Assembly: GCA_002347265.1 (NCBI GenBank)
Contig: DDYB01000032.1
Span: forward strand, 77,121-141,120
Length of the DNA: 64,000 nucleotides
Source of the DNA: Desulfobacteraceae bacterium UBA2245
GTDB taxonomy: Bacteria > Desulfobacterota > Desulfobacteria > Desulfobacterales > UBA2245
Reading direction: 5' to 3'
Under the pieces are notes generated by a model, which saw nothing but the letters and a program-made list of their open reading frames with translations, ran no database searches and was not told the origin of the DNA. How positions within the stretch are numbered: position 1 is the first letter of the stretch; each line of letters opens with the position of its first letter. Positions 27,335-36,102 of the stretch are shown here, piece by piece. The position numbers were made by a program, and so were the translations under genes.

Positions 27335-27693
27335 TACCGAAAAGATTCCAATTCGCAAAATATTGTATATAATAAGAAAAAAGTTAAATATATATAGTCT
27401 CTTTGATTGTGGATTACAAGAAAATTTTCCTTTAATCCCTTTCGAAGGGCTGATATTAAAAGTTTTAATTAATTCTAATAATCTTAAAAAAAAAATCATA
27501 CTAATAAATGATGTCAACAATTCTGACAAACCAGCAAGGCACTGAATTATTAAAACAAAACAAGAAAAAAAATGTTTATAATCCTGTTTCTAAACTGTCT
27601 AAAGCCGTTGATATCCGTTAAGGATTGTTTGGTCTTGTCGATAATTCGCTGCTTATGAACAAGTTTTCAACTCAATTTTGACGACGCATCAAT
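27335..27693. other. AT-rich divergent intergenic region
   Basis: 359 bases between the leftward rdgC-like operon and the rightward helicase. It is clearly more AT-rich than its surroundings, with A/T runs near 27488 and 27570. A TTGACA on the leftward strand near 27515 has no well-placed -10. Divergent promoters are expected here but none could be fixed. I see no DnaA-box cluster, so there is no evidence for an origin. Confidence 0.4.
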
Positions 27694-30600
27694 ATGGAAT
27701 TCATTGCAGATCTACACGTGCATTCGTGCCATTCCCGGGCAACCGCCAAAGATCTTAATCTGGAAAACCTTTATATTGCCGCTCAGATCAAGGGAATTAC
27801 CGTCGTCGGCACCGGAGATTTTACCCACCCGGCCTGGTTTTCCGAAATAGAGAAAAAACTTGAGCCGGCCGAAGAAGGCTTGTTCAAGCTTAAAGAAGAA
27901 ATCGTCCGCATATGTGATCCGCGGGTTCCGGAGGGGCGGCGAAGACCGGTAAGATTTCTGTTATCTACCGAAATATCAAATATTTATAAAAAAAATGACC
28001 GGGTAAGAAAAAATCACAATCTCGTTTTCATGCCGGATCTGGAATCGGCGCGAAGCTTCTCTCAGAAGCTTTCCAGAATCGGCAACATCGTATCCGACGG
28101 CAGGCCTATTCTGGGGTTGGACGCCAGAGATCTTCTTGAAATCGTTATTGAGACCAGTGATCAGGGATTTCTGATTCCGGCCCACATCTGGACGCCCTGG
28201 TTTTCAATGTTGGGATCTAAATCCGGATTTGATTCGGTAAAGGACTGTTTCGGGGATCTGATTTCCTATATTTTTGCGGTTGAAACCGGGCTTTCGTCGG
28301 ATCCGGCCATGAACTGGCGTGTGTCGGAACTGGATGGGCTCACGCTGGTTTCGAATTCCGACGCTCATTCTCCTTCCAAACTGGGTCGGGAAGCCAATCT
28401 CTTTGATGCCGGGCTTTCTTATTCAGATATTTTCGAGTCCTTAAAAACCGGCAAAAATTTTTGCGGGACTCTGGAATTTTATCCGGAAGAGGGTAAATAT
28501 CATCTGGACGGACACAGAAATTGCGATGTTCGGCTTTGGCCCAAAAAAACAGCGGAGCTTGATGGAATCTGTCCGGTATGCCGGAAACCGTTGACCCTCG
28601 GTGTGCTGCACCGCGTGGAGGAACTGGCGGATCACGAGGATGGCCGCAAGCCTGAAAGGCATCATCCCTTTTATTCACTGGCGCCGCTTTGTGATATCTT
28701 GTCCGAAATATTCAAAGTGGGTTCCGGATCCAAAAAGGTGCAGAACGCCTACCAGAAGATCATTTCAGACACAGGATCGGAATTGGATGTTTTGCTCAAA
28801 ATTCCCATCGATCAATTGAACAGAAGCTCCATCCCGCTTTTAGGAGAAGCGGTCAGAAGAATGCGGGAAAAAGAACTGTCGATTCTGCCCGGCTATGATG
28901 GATTTTATGGGAAAATATGTATTTTTGAACCCGGTGAACGCGAAAAAATTTTAGGCCAGCGCACCTTGTTCTCAATGGCTGGTTTGCCAGTTCAAAAAGA
29001 TGCAAATGTTTCACGTGAAATCAAAAAACCCGCATCGAAGGCTTGTGATCCGAAAAAAGAAATTTCTATCCTGACTCAGCGATTAAAATCCGAAGATCTT
29101 AATGAAGACCAAAGAGCGGCCGTCATGTGCACCGACGGGCCCATGATTATCATTGCGGGACCTGGTACGGGAAAAACCCATACTCTGACCCGCAAGATCG
29201 CATATATGATTCAGGAAAAGGATGTTCCCGCAAAAAACATACTGGCCGTGACCTTTACCAATCAGGCCGCCGGAGAAATGAAAGACAGACTCCGAAGATT
29301 GCTTCCGGATGCCTCGATGCTTCCTTTGACCGGCACGTTTCATTCGCTTGCCTATCGGATGATTCAGGATACCTGTCCCGATTTTGTTCTGGTTGAGGAG
29401 GTGGATCGTAAGACCCTGGTTCGGGAGGCGATGGAGCGGTTTGAAAATCAGGGAGTTGCAAAGAGTCTCGAATCCGCGGACCGGATGCTTGAAGCCCTGG
29501 TTCTGGCCAAACAGAGCCTGCTGGGGCCGGAAGACGTGCTGTCAGATCTTTTTCCGGAAAATGAATGTTCGATGATTTCCGAGGTGTATCGGCAGTATGA
29601 ACATCTTTTATGCCTGAATCGTCTCATGGATTATGAAGATCTGGTGTTTAAGGCGGTCAGGCGTTTTGAAAACGAGCCGGACTTTTTAAAGACCTGTCAG
29701 AAAAGGTTTTCCTGTGTATTTGTGGACGAATATCAGGATGTTAACTATGCGCAATACCGGTTTATTCAAGCGCTTTGTCCGGAAAATGCCAATATCACCG
29801 TGATCGGCGATCCGGATCAGGCCATTTACGGGTTCAGAGGTTCGGATGTGCGTTATTTCGAGCGGTTTGCCGAGGATTATCCCTCGGCTCGCGTTGTTCG
29901 CCTGGGGCGGAATTATCGGTCCACTCAGATTATTCTGGATGCCTCCCGGCAGGTGGTTCGGGCGGACGGAAAGGATGCGAACCTTCGTCTTTACTCGGGA
30001 ATAAAGGGGTATCCGGCGATCGGCATTCTGGAATCACCCTCGGAAAAATCCGAGGCGGCGCTGATAGCAGGACTGATCGAAAAAACGGTGGGAGGCGCAG
30101 GTTATGATGCCGTGGATTTCGGAAGAATCGACGGCAATGAAACCGGCTCGCATATGGGATTTTCAGATTTTGCCGTATTGTACCGAACCGGGCGGCAAAG
30201 CCGGATTCTGGAGGAGTTTTTTAATCAGCGCGGAATTCCCTGTCAGGTGGTCAGCCGGGAAAAACTGTTTGACGACAGACAGGTTCGAAATCTGATTTCT
30301 TTTTTAAAAATTCTTGAGGGATGTGCGGCATATACGGATTTCGATCGACTGATTTCAGAAAAGCTGGTTTCCGTGGGATCCGGAATATCCGGTTTGTTTA
30401 AACACTGGGCCTATTGCCGCCACCTGAAATTTAACGAGGCCCTGACAAAAGCAAAACGGTTTCCGATTCCGGATATGACCCGGAAGGATCAGATGCGACT
30501 CTGTGAATGGTTTGAAGCTCTGGAGCGGATGCAAAACGATATGTCCGGAAAGGTTCTGGAGGAAAAGCTGAATTTTCTGGTCCAGCATCTTCAATGGAAT

Positions 30601-31056
30601 CGAATGGATCCGAACGGATTTCCGGAAATATTCAAAAGGCTGTTGGAAATTTCGCGCTCCCATGCACTGGATGTGCCTGGGTTTCTGGTCCACATGGGGC
30701 TTCAGAAGGATCCGGACACCTTTGACAAGCGCGCACAGAAGGTGACTCTGATGACCATGCATTCGGCAAAAGGGCTTGAATTTCCCGTTGTTTTTGTGAC
30801 CGGATGCGAATCCGGCCTGATTCCCTTTGACCGATCAGATGTCGAAGAAGAGCGCCGTTTGTTTTATGTGTCCATGACGCGGGCCCGCGAGCGGCTTTAT
30901 CTTTCCTGCGCCGGCAGACGCCGGGTAAATGGGGTGGTGGTTTCCAGAGAGCCGTCCCCCTTTCTATGCCGGATAGAGACGCATTTAAAACAGACAGCGT
31001 CTTTCTCGGGACGCAAAAAGGCAGATGCCGGTCCCATGCAGCTCAATCTGTTTTGA
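27694..31056 (+). CDS. PHP-domain phosphoesterase fused to UvrD-type helicase
   Basis: An 1120-residue fusion. Residues 1 to about 420 are a PHP-type domain: DLHVHSCHSR metal-binding start, a later SNSDAHSP with metal ligands, and a Cys-rich stretch RNCDVRLWPKK plus GICPVCRKPL. This matches the conserved PHP family TIGR00375. From about residue 455 a superfamily 1A helicase follows: Walker A AGPGTGKT at 488-495, DEYQDVN, GDPDQAIYGFRGSD, TMHSAKGLEFPVVFV and the C-terminal EERRLFYVSMTRARERL. The helicase unwinds DNA in repair or recombination; the PHP part may be a nuclease or phosphatase. The ATG at 27694 starts exactly at the PHP domain. Confidence 0.88.
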   Translation: MEFIADLHVHSCHSRATAKDLNLENLYIAAQIKGITVVGTGDFTHPAWFSEIEKKLEPAEEGLFKLKEEIVRICDPRVPEGRRRPVRFLLSTEISNIYKKNDRVRKNHNLVFMPDLESARSFSQKLSRIGNIVSDGRPILGLDARDLLEIVIETSDQGFLIPAHIWTPWFSMLGSKSGFDSVKDCFGDLISYIFAVETGLSSDPAMNWRVSELDGLTLVSNSDAHSPSKLGREANLFDAGLSYSDIFESLKTGKNFCGTLEFYPEEGKYHLDGHRNCDVRLWPKKTAELDGICPVCRKPLTLGVLHRVEELADHEDGRKPERHHPFYSLAPLCDILSEIFKVGSGSKKVQNAYQKIISDTGSELDVLLKIPIDQLNRSSIPLLGEAVRRMREKELSILPGYDGFYGKICIFEPGEREKILGQRTLFSMAGLPVQKDANVSREIKKPASKACDPKKEISILTQRLKSEDLNEDQRAAVMCTDGPMIIIAGPGTGKTHTLTRKIAYMIQEKDVPAKNILAVTFTNQAAGEMKDRLRRLLPDASMLPLTGTFHSLAYRMIQDTCPDFVLVEEVDRKTLVREAMERFENQGVAKSLESADRMLEALVLAKQSLLGPEDVLSDLFPENECSMISEVYRQYEHLLCLNRLMDYEDLVFKAVRRFENEPDFLKTCQKRFSCVFVDEYQDVNYAQYRFIQALCPENANITVIGDPDQAIYGFRGSDVRYFERFAEDYPSARVVRLGRNYRSTQIILDASRQVVRADGKDANLRLYSGIKGYPAIGILESPSEKSEAALIAGLIEKTVGGAGYDAVDFGRIDGNETGSHMGFSDFAVLYRTGRQSRILEEFFNQRGIPCQVVSREKLFDDRQVRNLISFLKILEGCAAYTDFDRLISEKLVSVGSGISGLFKHWAYCRHLKFNEALTKAKRFPIPDMTRKDQMRLCEWFEALERMQNDMSGKVLEEKLNFLVQHLQWNRMDPNGFPEIFKRLLEISRSHALDVPGFLVHMGLQKDPDTFDKRAQKVTLMTMHSAKGLEFPVVFVTGCESGLIPFDRSDVEEERRLFYVSMTRARERLYLSCAGRRRVNGVVVSREPSPFLCRIETHLKQTASFSGRKKADAGPMQLNLF

Positions 31057-31109
31057 AGATCGAACGGTGAAAAAATAACTGCACGATGCCAAAAGAAAGG
31101 AACGGCAAT

Positions 31110-31496
31110 ATGGCTGAAACACTGATGGGGTCTCACAGTCTTTCCAATGGCCTTGTTCTTGAAATTTTTGATGGATCGCGTAAAATTGCAGCGGATCGCT
31201 GGCAGATTTTGATTAAAACACGAATTCGAATTCCGATTTCCGATGGTTTGCTCGGGGAAGATACCGAAAAAATTAGAAAAGCTTTGGGTGCATCCGTTGT
31301 TTTTGAAAAAAAAGAGGTTCGAAATTTTATTGATGAAAATCAAAAGGATGATATTGTTAACTCAATATGCGAGGTTATCAAAGCATACGGTCTTTCTTAT
31401 TATGCCCACCCCCAATTCGGGTTGCGGTATGTTTTGAAAGCTTACCGGGAGTATGAAAGTGCGGCCATTCGAAATTCCAGAGTATCCTATGAATAG
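31110..31496 (+). CDS. Unrecognised small protein
   Basis: A 128-residue protein starting MAETLMGSHSL. I do not recognise its family. It has a mixed charge, no signal peptide or membrane segment, and a regular alternation suggesting an alpha/beta fold (ILIKTRIRIPI, VRNFIDENQKDDIVNSICEVI, YYAHPQFGLRYVLKAYREY). The ATG at 31110 has AAGGA at eight bases; the ATG at 31086 lacks one. It follows the PHP-helicase gene by 53 bases and its end overlaps the lytic transglycosylase start by eight bases, so the three are probably one transcript. Confidence 0.65.
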   Translation: MAETLMGSHSLSNGLVLEIFDGSRKIAADRWQILIKTRIRIPISDGLLGEDTEKIRKALGASVVFEKKEVRNFIDENQKDDIVNSICEVIKAYGLSYYAHPQFGLRYVLKAYREYESAAIRNSRVSYE

Positions 31497-32085
31497 AGCC
31501 ATATTAATAACCGGAAGTTTTGTCTGGATCGTTTTCTTTTCACTGATGGCGCTGTATGGAACCGCGCGGGCCGATATATATAAATATATCGACAGTCAGG
31601 GAGTGCTTCACTTTACCAATGCGCCTACCAATGGACGTCAATGGCGCGTGTATTTAAGGGAAAATACGGCCAGGGTCTCCGGCCGTGAAAAGAGGGTCAT
31701 CAGTCTGTATGACGATCTGATCAACGAGGCGGCCGTAACGCATGGTGTGAAATTTTCCCTTTTAAAGGCCCTGATCAAGGTGGAATCGGATTTCAATCCC
31801 GATGCGTTATCACCCAAGGGTGCGATGGGTTTGACCCAGATCATGCCGGAAACGGCCAAAATCCTTCGGATTCAGGATCCTTTTGATCCATCGGAAAACA
31901 TCATGGGGGGTGCGCGCTACCTCAAGCAGATGATCGAGCGTTTCGGCGGAGAGCTTCACCTGGCTCTGGCTGCTTACAATGCCGGACCCAAGGCGGTAGA
32001 GCGTTATCAGCGGATTCCCCCCATTCCGGAAACCGAAAATTATGTCGAAAGGGTGATGCGTTACTATGATGCCTATCGACAATGA
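31489..32085 (+). CDS. Lytic transglycosylase with DUF4124 leader domain
   Basis: A 198-residue envelope enzyme that cleaves peptidoglycan to anhydromuropeptides. A signal peptide (MNRAILITGSFVWIVFFSLM onward, to about residue 30, TARA) precedes a DUF4124-type stretch DIYKYIDSQGVLHFTNAP, then the SLT domain: catalytic Glu in LIKVESDFNP, GAMGLTQIMPETA, and AYNAGPKAVERY. It ends EN YVERVMRYYDAYRQ. The ATG at 31489 overlaps the stop of the preceding gene. It may be part of the helicase operon but works in the periplasm, so a shared promoter rather than a shared function is likely. Confidence 0.9.
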   Translation: MNRAILITGSFVWIVFFSLMALYGTARADIYKYIDSQGVLHFTNAPTNGRQWRVYLRENTARVSGREKRVISLYDDLINEAAVTHGVKFSLLKALIKVESDFNPDALSPKGAMGLTQIMPETAKILRIQDPFDPSENIMGGARYLKQMIERFGGELHLALAAYNAGPKAVERYQRIPPIPETENYVERVMRYYDAYRQ

Positions 32086-32090
32086 CCCGG

Positions 32091-33482
32091 TCAGGCAAAA
32101 ACTCTTTCACCCTCGATGATGCTTCCGCTGGAAATCACCACCTGAGACTTTGTCCGGTTTCGAATTGCCACCTCGCCTTTGAGAATCACATCTTTTTCAA
32201 AGGCCACATCGCCCTCGACCGTCAGGCGTCTGCAGTCGATCAGGGAAGGAACCCCGTTTGGAAACCGCTTTTCATATTCGTCGATTTTCCTGTAAACTCC
32301 CGGGTCTAGGTGAATCGTTATCATATCGAGCGTTCTTCTCGGGCTGATCGTCAGTCTTCCGTTGCCGCAAAATTCAAAACAATCCGATTGTACAGCCAGA
32401 AGCTCGCTGCAGGTTTTGACCGGGAAAAAACGGGAACGTGGAACCCGAACGGCCGCTGCGCCTTCGAAGAGCGAAATGGCCGATCCCATGGCAGTTTCGA
32501 TCTGATAAACTTTCGGGCTGGTTTCGTCTCGAGGATCCAGGTTTTTGGGATTGACGATTATGGGAAGATGAATGGATTGTCTGTGCGTCACCAGATCCTT
32601 GAGATAGCCCAGATGAATCCAGAGATTGTTGGTGTTGAAAAAGCAATGGGTGTCGATGTCCTCAAAAAAACGTCGGTCCTCTTGAGGGCACTGGGCGGCT
32701 TCGCGCAGGATCAGGCGTCCGGACTTCATACGGGCAAGGTGCCCGCCTTTTTTATCGGAAGCCGTTCGTCGGGTCACTTCCATCATAAAGGGGAAATCCT
32801 TTTCGGAAAAATACCCCAAAAGCCCCGGATCCAAGCTGGCGCCCAGATTGTCGGAATTGCAGATAAACGCATACGAGATCCCCGACGCCAGAAGCTTGTC
32901 CAGAATGCCCGATGTGATCAGCGCCATGTATACATCGCCGTGTCCTGGAGGGTTCCATTCCAGACCTGGATTTTGGGGCCAGGATGCGGGTCCAAGGGTC
33001 TGTTGAAGTATTTTGGGGAACTGGTGCTGCAGAAACAGCCAGGGACAGAGCTCGGGTTTGATTGTCGAAAGCGCTGACACCGTGTCATCATGGGTGTTGA
33101 AGCTGTTCATCAACGCCAGCCGGACGCCATTGTCAGCCGCCTGTTTCAGGATGATATCGAGAAAGGTTTTGCCTTCCCGGACATGAATCAGGGATTTGGC
33201 CTTGGTCAACCCCATGCTGGTGCCCAACCCTCCGTTTAAAACGATCATGACGGCTTTGCCGAGAGCGCGCCTTCCGGCCGCCTCGAATCCGGTCAGATGT
33301 TCGGCATTCGCGAATTCATCGGCTTGGGCCGCAACAATTTTGTTTTCCGCGATCAGTCCGTCCTCACCGCTCAAAAGGGTTTGATAATAATGGGAAAAAG
33401 TTTCAATAACGATCGGTTGCAGGCCCGCGGATTTCATCTTCTCAACAAAAAGCGGCAAATGACCGGTTTCCGGGTGCGCCAT
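32091..33482 (-). CDS. UTP-glucose-1-phosphate uridylyltransferase (UDPGP family)
   Basis: A 463-residue UDP-glucose pyrophosphorylase of the eukaryote-like UDPGP family, making UDP-glucose from UTP and glucose-1-phosphate for exopolysaccharide, lipid or trehalose synthesis. The nucleotide-binding motif LNGGLGTSMGLTKAKSLI is characteristic, together with MNSFNTHDD and NSDNLGASLDP. The end forms the left-handed beta helix typical of the family. AGGAGG stands six bases before the ATG. It is not the bacterial GalU type. Confidence 0.9.
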   Translation of the reverse strand: MAHPETGHLPLFVEKMKSAGLQPIVIETFSHYYQTLLSGEDGLIAENKIVAAQADEFANAEHLTGFEAAGRRALGKAVMIVLNGGLGTSMGLTKAKSLIHVREGKTFLDIILKQAADNGVRLALMNSFNTHDDTVSALSTIKPELCPWLFLQHQFPKILQQTLGPASWPQNPGLEWNPPGHGDVYMALITSGILDKLLASGISYAFICNSDNLGASLDPGLLGYFSEKDFPFMMEVTRRTASDKKGGHLARMKSGRLILREAAQCPQEDRRFFEDIDTHCFFNTNNLWIHLGYLKDLVTHRQSIHLPIIVNPKNLDPRDETSPKVYQIETAMGSAISLFEGAAAVRVPRSRFFPVKTCSELLAVQSDCFEFCGNGRLTISPRRTLDMITIHLDPGVYRKIDEYEKRFPNGVPSLIDCRRLTVEGDVAFEKDVILKGEVAIRNRTKSQVVISSGSIIEGERVFA

Positions 33483-33565
33483 GAGGATCCTCCTGTTTAT
33501 TAGATGTGTGACAAAACTTGAAAATACTGAAATTCAGGAAGAAATGCAAACAGTTCGAAATACCG

Positions 33566-34377
33566 ATGCGCGTTAAGAAACATCTCGGTTTTTCTTTTTT
33601 AAGAGCCGCCATCGCTCAGCGCATCCGGCAGATCGATGATCCGCGCCAGTCCGGAAAGGTCGCTCATTGTCTGCACGATGTGCTGATGAGCGGCTTTGCC
33701 ATGATGTTTTTTCAGGACCTCTTTCTTCTGACCTGCCAGCGACGATTGCATGAACAAGCGCAGATCAACAACCTTCGCACGGTATTTGACAGCGGCAAGC
33801 CAGCCTACCGCAGCATTCTGGTTTAGTGGGTCAACGAGATCGGTTCCATGGACTGTGCGGGACGTTTTCAATTCATCGACAGAAAAGGCAAATGCCATAA
33901 GTATCATCGGGTTAACGACGCGCCGCTCAATGGAACCGCAAATGCCGATCCGGGTAATTTTTTCCAGTACTGGATCATCGATGCCAAGGGAAAACGAGCT
34001 ATCATAACAGCTGGGTAACCGACATCGCCGTTTCCGGAGATAACGTCCAAACCCTTGGAAAAGGTGGCCGCACACGATGGAAGATCGAAAACGAAACCTT
34101 TAACGCATTAAAGAACCAGGGCTGCCCCATCGAGCACAACTAGGGTCACGGTCGGCAACATCTTTCGATGACTTTTCTAGTTCTGAACCTGCTTGCGTTT
34201 TTTGTTCATCAGATCCTGGAACTCTGTGACCTGCCGTACCGGCGGTGTCGGGAAAAGTTTTCTTCCCGACGGGAGTGCTGGAACCAGTTACGATATGCCT
34301 TTCGAATCCTGCTGTTCAAAGATTATTACCACTTGCTCGATTTCATTTTTAACCCGCCCATACTTCGAGCGCCGTAA
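33566..34377 (+). pseudogene. Decayed IS4-like transposase
   Basis: A decayed copy related to the intact transposase at 34798. The N-terminal part (RVKKHLGFS onward, 33566-33810) reads in one frame and stops early with TAG after SILV. The C-terminal part, with TSYHNSWVTDI, RWKIENETFNAL and FLVLNLLAFFVHQILELCD, continues in other frames with an in-frame stop near 34141. Roughly residues 85-260, which carry the first two catalytic Asp, are missing. The copy diverges well beyond recent duplication and lacks the leader hairpin of the intact element, so it comes from a separate insertion. Confidence 0.85.
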
Positions 34378-34736
34378 GGAAACGCTCTGCCTTGTCTCCA
34401 ATATCCTGGCCGCTCTGAATGGAGCGCACCCCAATGCTCACCTGCGCCCCATTGCCCTGACTGCATGACTTCTGTCGGTCTGTTATGGACTCTATCGTGC
34501 AAAATAACAGCAAAACCGCTCGCCCGTTCTCTCCAAACCCAGTAGAACAATGCGCTGCCGGTTCATTCATCATAACCGGTCTCTTCGCTGAGAATTGCTG
34601 CACAATGTGCAGCAATTCTAACTGAATATTGTTCATTGTTTCAGGCATGGGTTTTTGTGATTTTTCAAAATTATTTTTCGCAAAGGCAAAGCCTGCGATT
34701 TTTACAACTGATTGAATTAACTCAATAAAATAAGTC
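34378..34736. other. Intergenic region between the two transposase copies
   Basis: About 360 bases without a convincing gene. It holds a perfect palindrome at 34591-34619 and an A/T-rich stretch leading to the intact element. Leftward reading frames over the palindrome look random in composition. Confidence 0.45.
34591..34619. repeat. Perfect 29-base palindrome
   Basis: Arms AGAATTGCTGCACA (34591-34604) and TGTGCAGCAATTCT (34606-34619) are fully complementary around one base. No U tract follows on either side, so it is not a simple terminator. It could be an IS end remnant, a resolution or binding site, or a leader structure. Confidence 0.65.
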
Positions 34737-34767
34737 TAGACATAACCCCTAAATATTGTTATATACT
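34737..34767 (+). promoter_or_regulatory. Probable transposase promoter
   Basis: TAGACA (34737-34742), 19 bases, TATACT (34762-34767). Both boxes have five of six matches. A transcript would begin near 34774, inside the loop of the hairpin described next. Confidence 0.45.
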
Positions 34768-34794
34768 CTAACAGAACACCAATATGCAGGGGTT
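34744..34794 (+). promoter_or_regulatory. Leader hairpin that can mask the transposase ribosome-binding site
   Basis: The arm AACCCCTAAATATTG (34744-34758) pairs at 13 of 15 positions with CAATATGCAGGGGTT (34780-34794). The 3' arm contains AGGGG, the ribosome-binding site six bases before the GTG start. A transcript entering from outside carries both arms and would be silenced, whereas one starting from the local promoter lacks the 5' arm. The same design protects IS10 and IS50 from read-through. Confidence 0.55.
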
Positions 34795-34797
34795 ATT

Positions 34798-36102
34798 GTG
34801 CACGTTAAAAAACATCTGGGCTTTAGCGCACTGCGCAAATCGATCGGCCAGGTCTTCGGCCAGATCGATGATCGCAGGCAATCGGGCAAGGTCGATTTTT
34901 CCTTGCACGATTGCCTCATGAGCGCTTTGGCGATGATGTTTTTTCAAGACCCCTCGCTGCTTGCCTTTCAGCGCCGCATGCAAGATCGCATGCATTGCAG
35001 CAATTTAAAAACCATGTTCGCGGTAAAGGCCATCCCCAGTGACGCTGTATTGCGAAAAAACATGGACCCTATTGGTACGGAAGATATCGATCCTTGCTTT
35101 GCGATCTTGTTCAGTCACCTGCAGCGGGGCAAGCAGCTGTTGCTCTACCAATTGGATAGCGGGCATTACCTGATCGCGCTGGATGGCTCGCAGTACTTTT
35201 CTTCCGATAAAATCAACTGCCCGAGCTGTTTGACCTACAAAGGCAGCAAGAGCAAGTTGCGCTACTCGCATCAAATCCTGCAGGCCGTGCTGCTTCATCC
35301 CAATATGCGCCAGGTGATACCGCTTGCCCCGGAGCCGATCATCAGGGCCGATGGATCCGATAAAAACGACTGTGAGCGCTGCGCGGGCAAAAGGCTGATT
35401 GCCAAAATCCGCTCAACCCATCCGAAGTTAAACATCATGGTCACCGGCGATGGCCTTTACTCTAATCAGCCTTTTATTGACGCGCTCAAAGCCAATGCCA
35501 TGTCCTTTGTGCTGGTGGCCAAACCCAGCGATCACAAAATCTTGTTCCAATGGGTCGAAGAACTCGATGGCCTGGCCGGCGTTGAACACATCGAGTTTTG
35601 CGACCAGAAAGGCCGGCGCCACCATTACCGCTGGATCAACCAGGTGCCGTTAAACGGCGCCCGTGGTGCGGACCTTATCAATTTTTTTGAGTATTGGCTC
35701 ACCGTGGATCAAAAAGTCACCTATCATAACAGCTGGGTTACCGACCAGACGCTAAGCAGGCAAAACATTGTTGAACTGGTCAAGGCTGGACGGGCCCGCT
35801 GGAAAATCGAAAACGAAACGTTCAATACACTCAAAAATCAAGGCTACCATCTCGAACACAATTTCGGCCATGGCCAGCAAAATTTATCGAACAACTTTTT
35901 CGTGCTCAACCTGCTGGCCTTTTTCATCCATCAGATCCTTGAGTTGTGCGACTCTGGCTATCAGTATTGTCGTTCAAAGTTCAGTTCCCGAAAAGAGTAT
36001 TGGAACAACCTGCGCGCAGCGATCCATCTGATGCTGTTTCGTGATTTTGAACACCTGTTGCGCTATGTGGCCAATCCGCATGAAATCTGGGCTCCCGACT
36101 GA
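34798..36102 (+). CDS. IS4-like DDE transposase (apparently intact)
   Basis: A 434-residue transposase starting at GTG 34798 (VHVKKHLGFS). That start aligns with the decayed copy (RVKKHLGFS) and has AGGGG upstream; an ATG at 34756 adds unrelated residues. The three acidic catalytic positions fit IALDGSQYF, MVTGDGLYSN and RWKIENETF. The C-terminal stretch YHLEHNFGHG and NLLAFFIHQILEL matches the decayed copy. The reading frame is uninterrupted, so the element could be active. An ISNCY-type assignment is the alternative. Confidence 0.82.
   Translation: MHVKKHLGFSALRKSIGQVFGQIDDRRQSGKVDFSLHDCLMSALAMMFFQDPSLLAFQRRMQDRMHCSNLKTMFAVKAIPSDAVLRKNMDPIGTEDIDPCFAILFSHLQRGKQLLLYQLDSGHYLIALDGSQYFSSDKINCPSCLTYKGSKSKLRYSHQILQAVLLHPNMRQVIPLAPEPIIRADGSDKNDCERCAGKRLIAKIRSTHPKLNIMVTGDGLYSNQPFIDALKANAMSFVLVAKPSDHKILFQWVEELDGLAGVEHIEFCDQKGRRHHYRWINQVPLNGARGADLINFFEYWLTVDQKVTYHNSWVTDQTLSRQNIVELVKAGRARWKIENETFNTLKNQGYHLEHNFGHGQQNLSNNFFVLNLLAFFIHQILELCDSGYQYCRSKFSSRKEYWNNLRAAIHLMLFRDFEHLLRYVANPHEIWAPD

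Larger units (their letters stand above)
34737..36102 (+). mobile_element. Insertion sequence, coding core (ends not located)
   Basis: Contains one intact transposase gene and a regulatory hairpin in front of it. I could not match terminal inverted repeats or a target duplication, so the true boundaries are unknown; the start given is the promoter-like sequence and the end is the transposase stop. Confidence 0.55.

Noticed and set aside
34349..34648. A 99-codon leftward frame containing the 29-base palindrome
   Set aside because: No ribosome-binding site, no recognised domain; the palindrome is a better explanation of the conserved-looking stretch.
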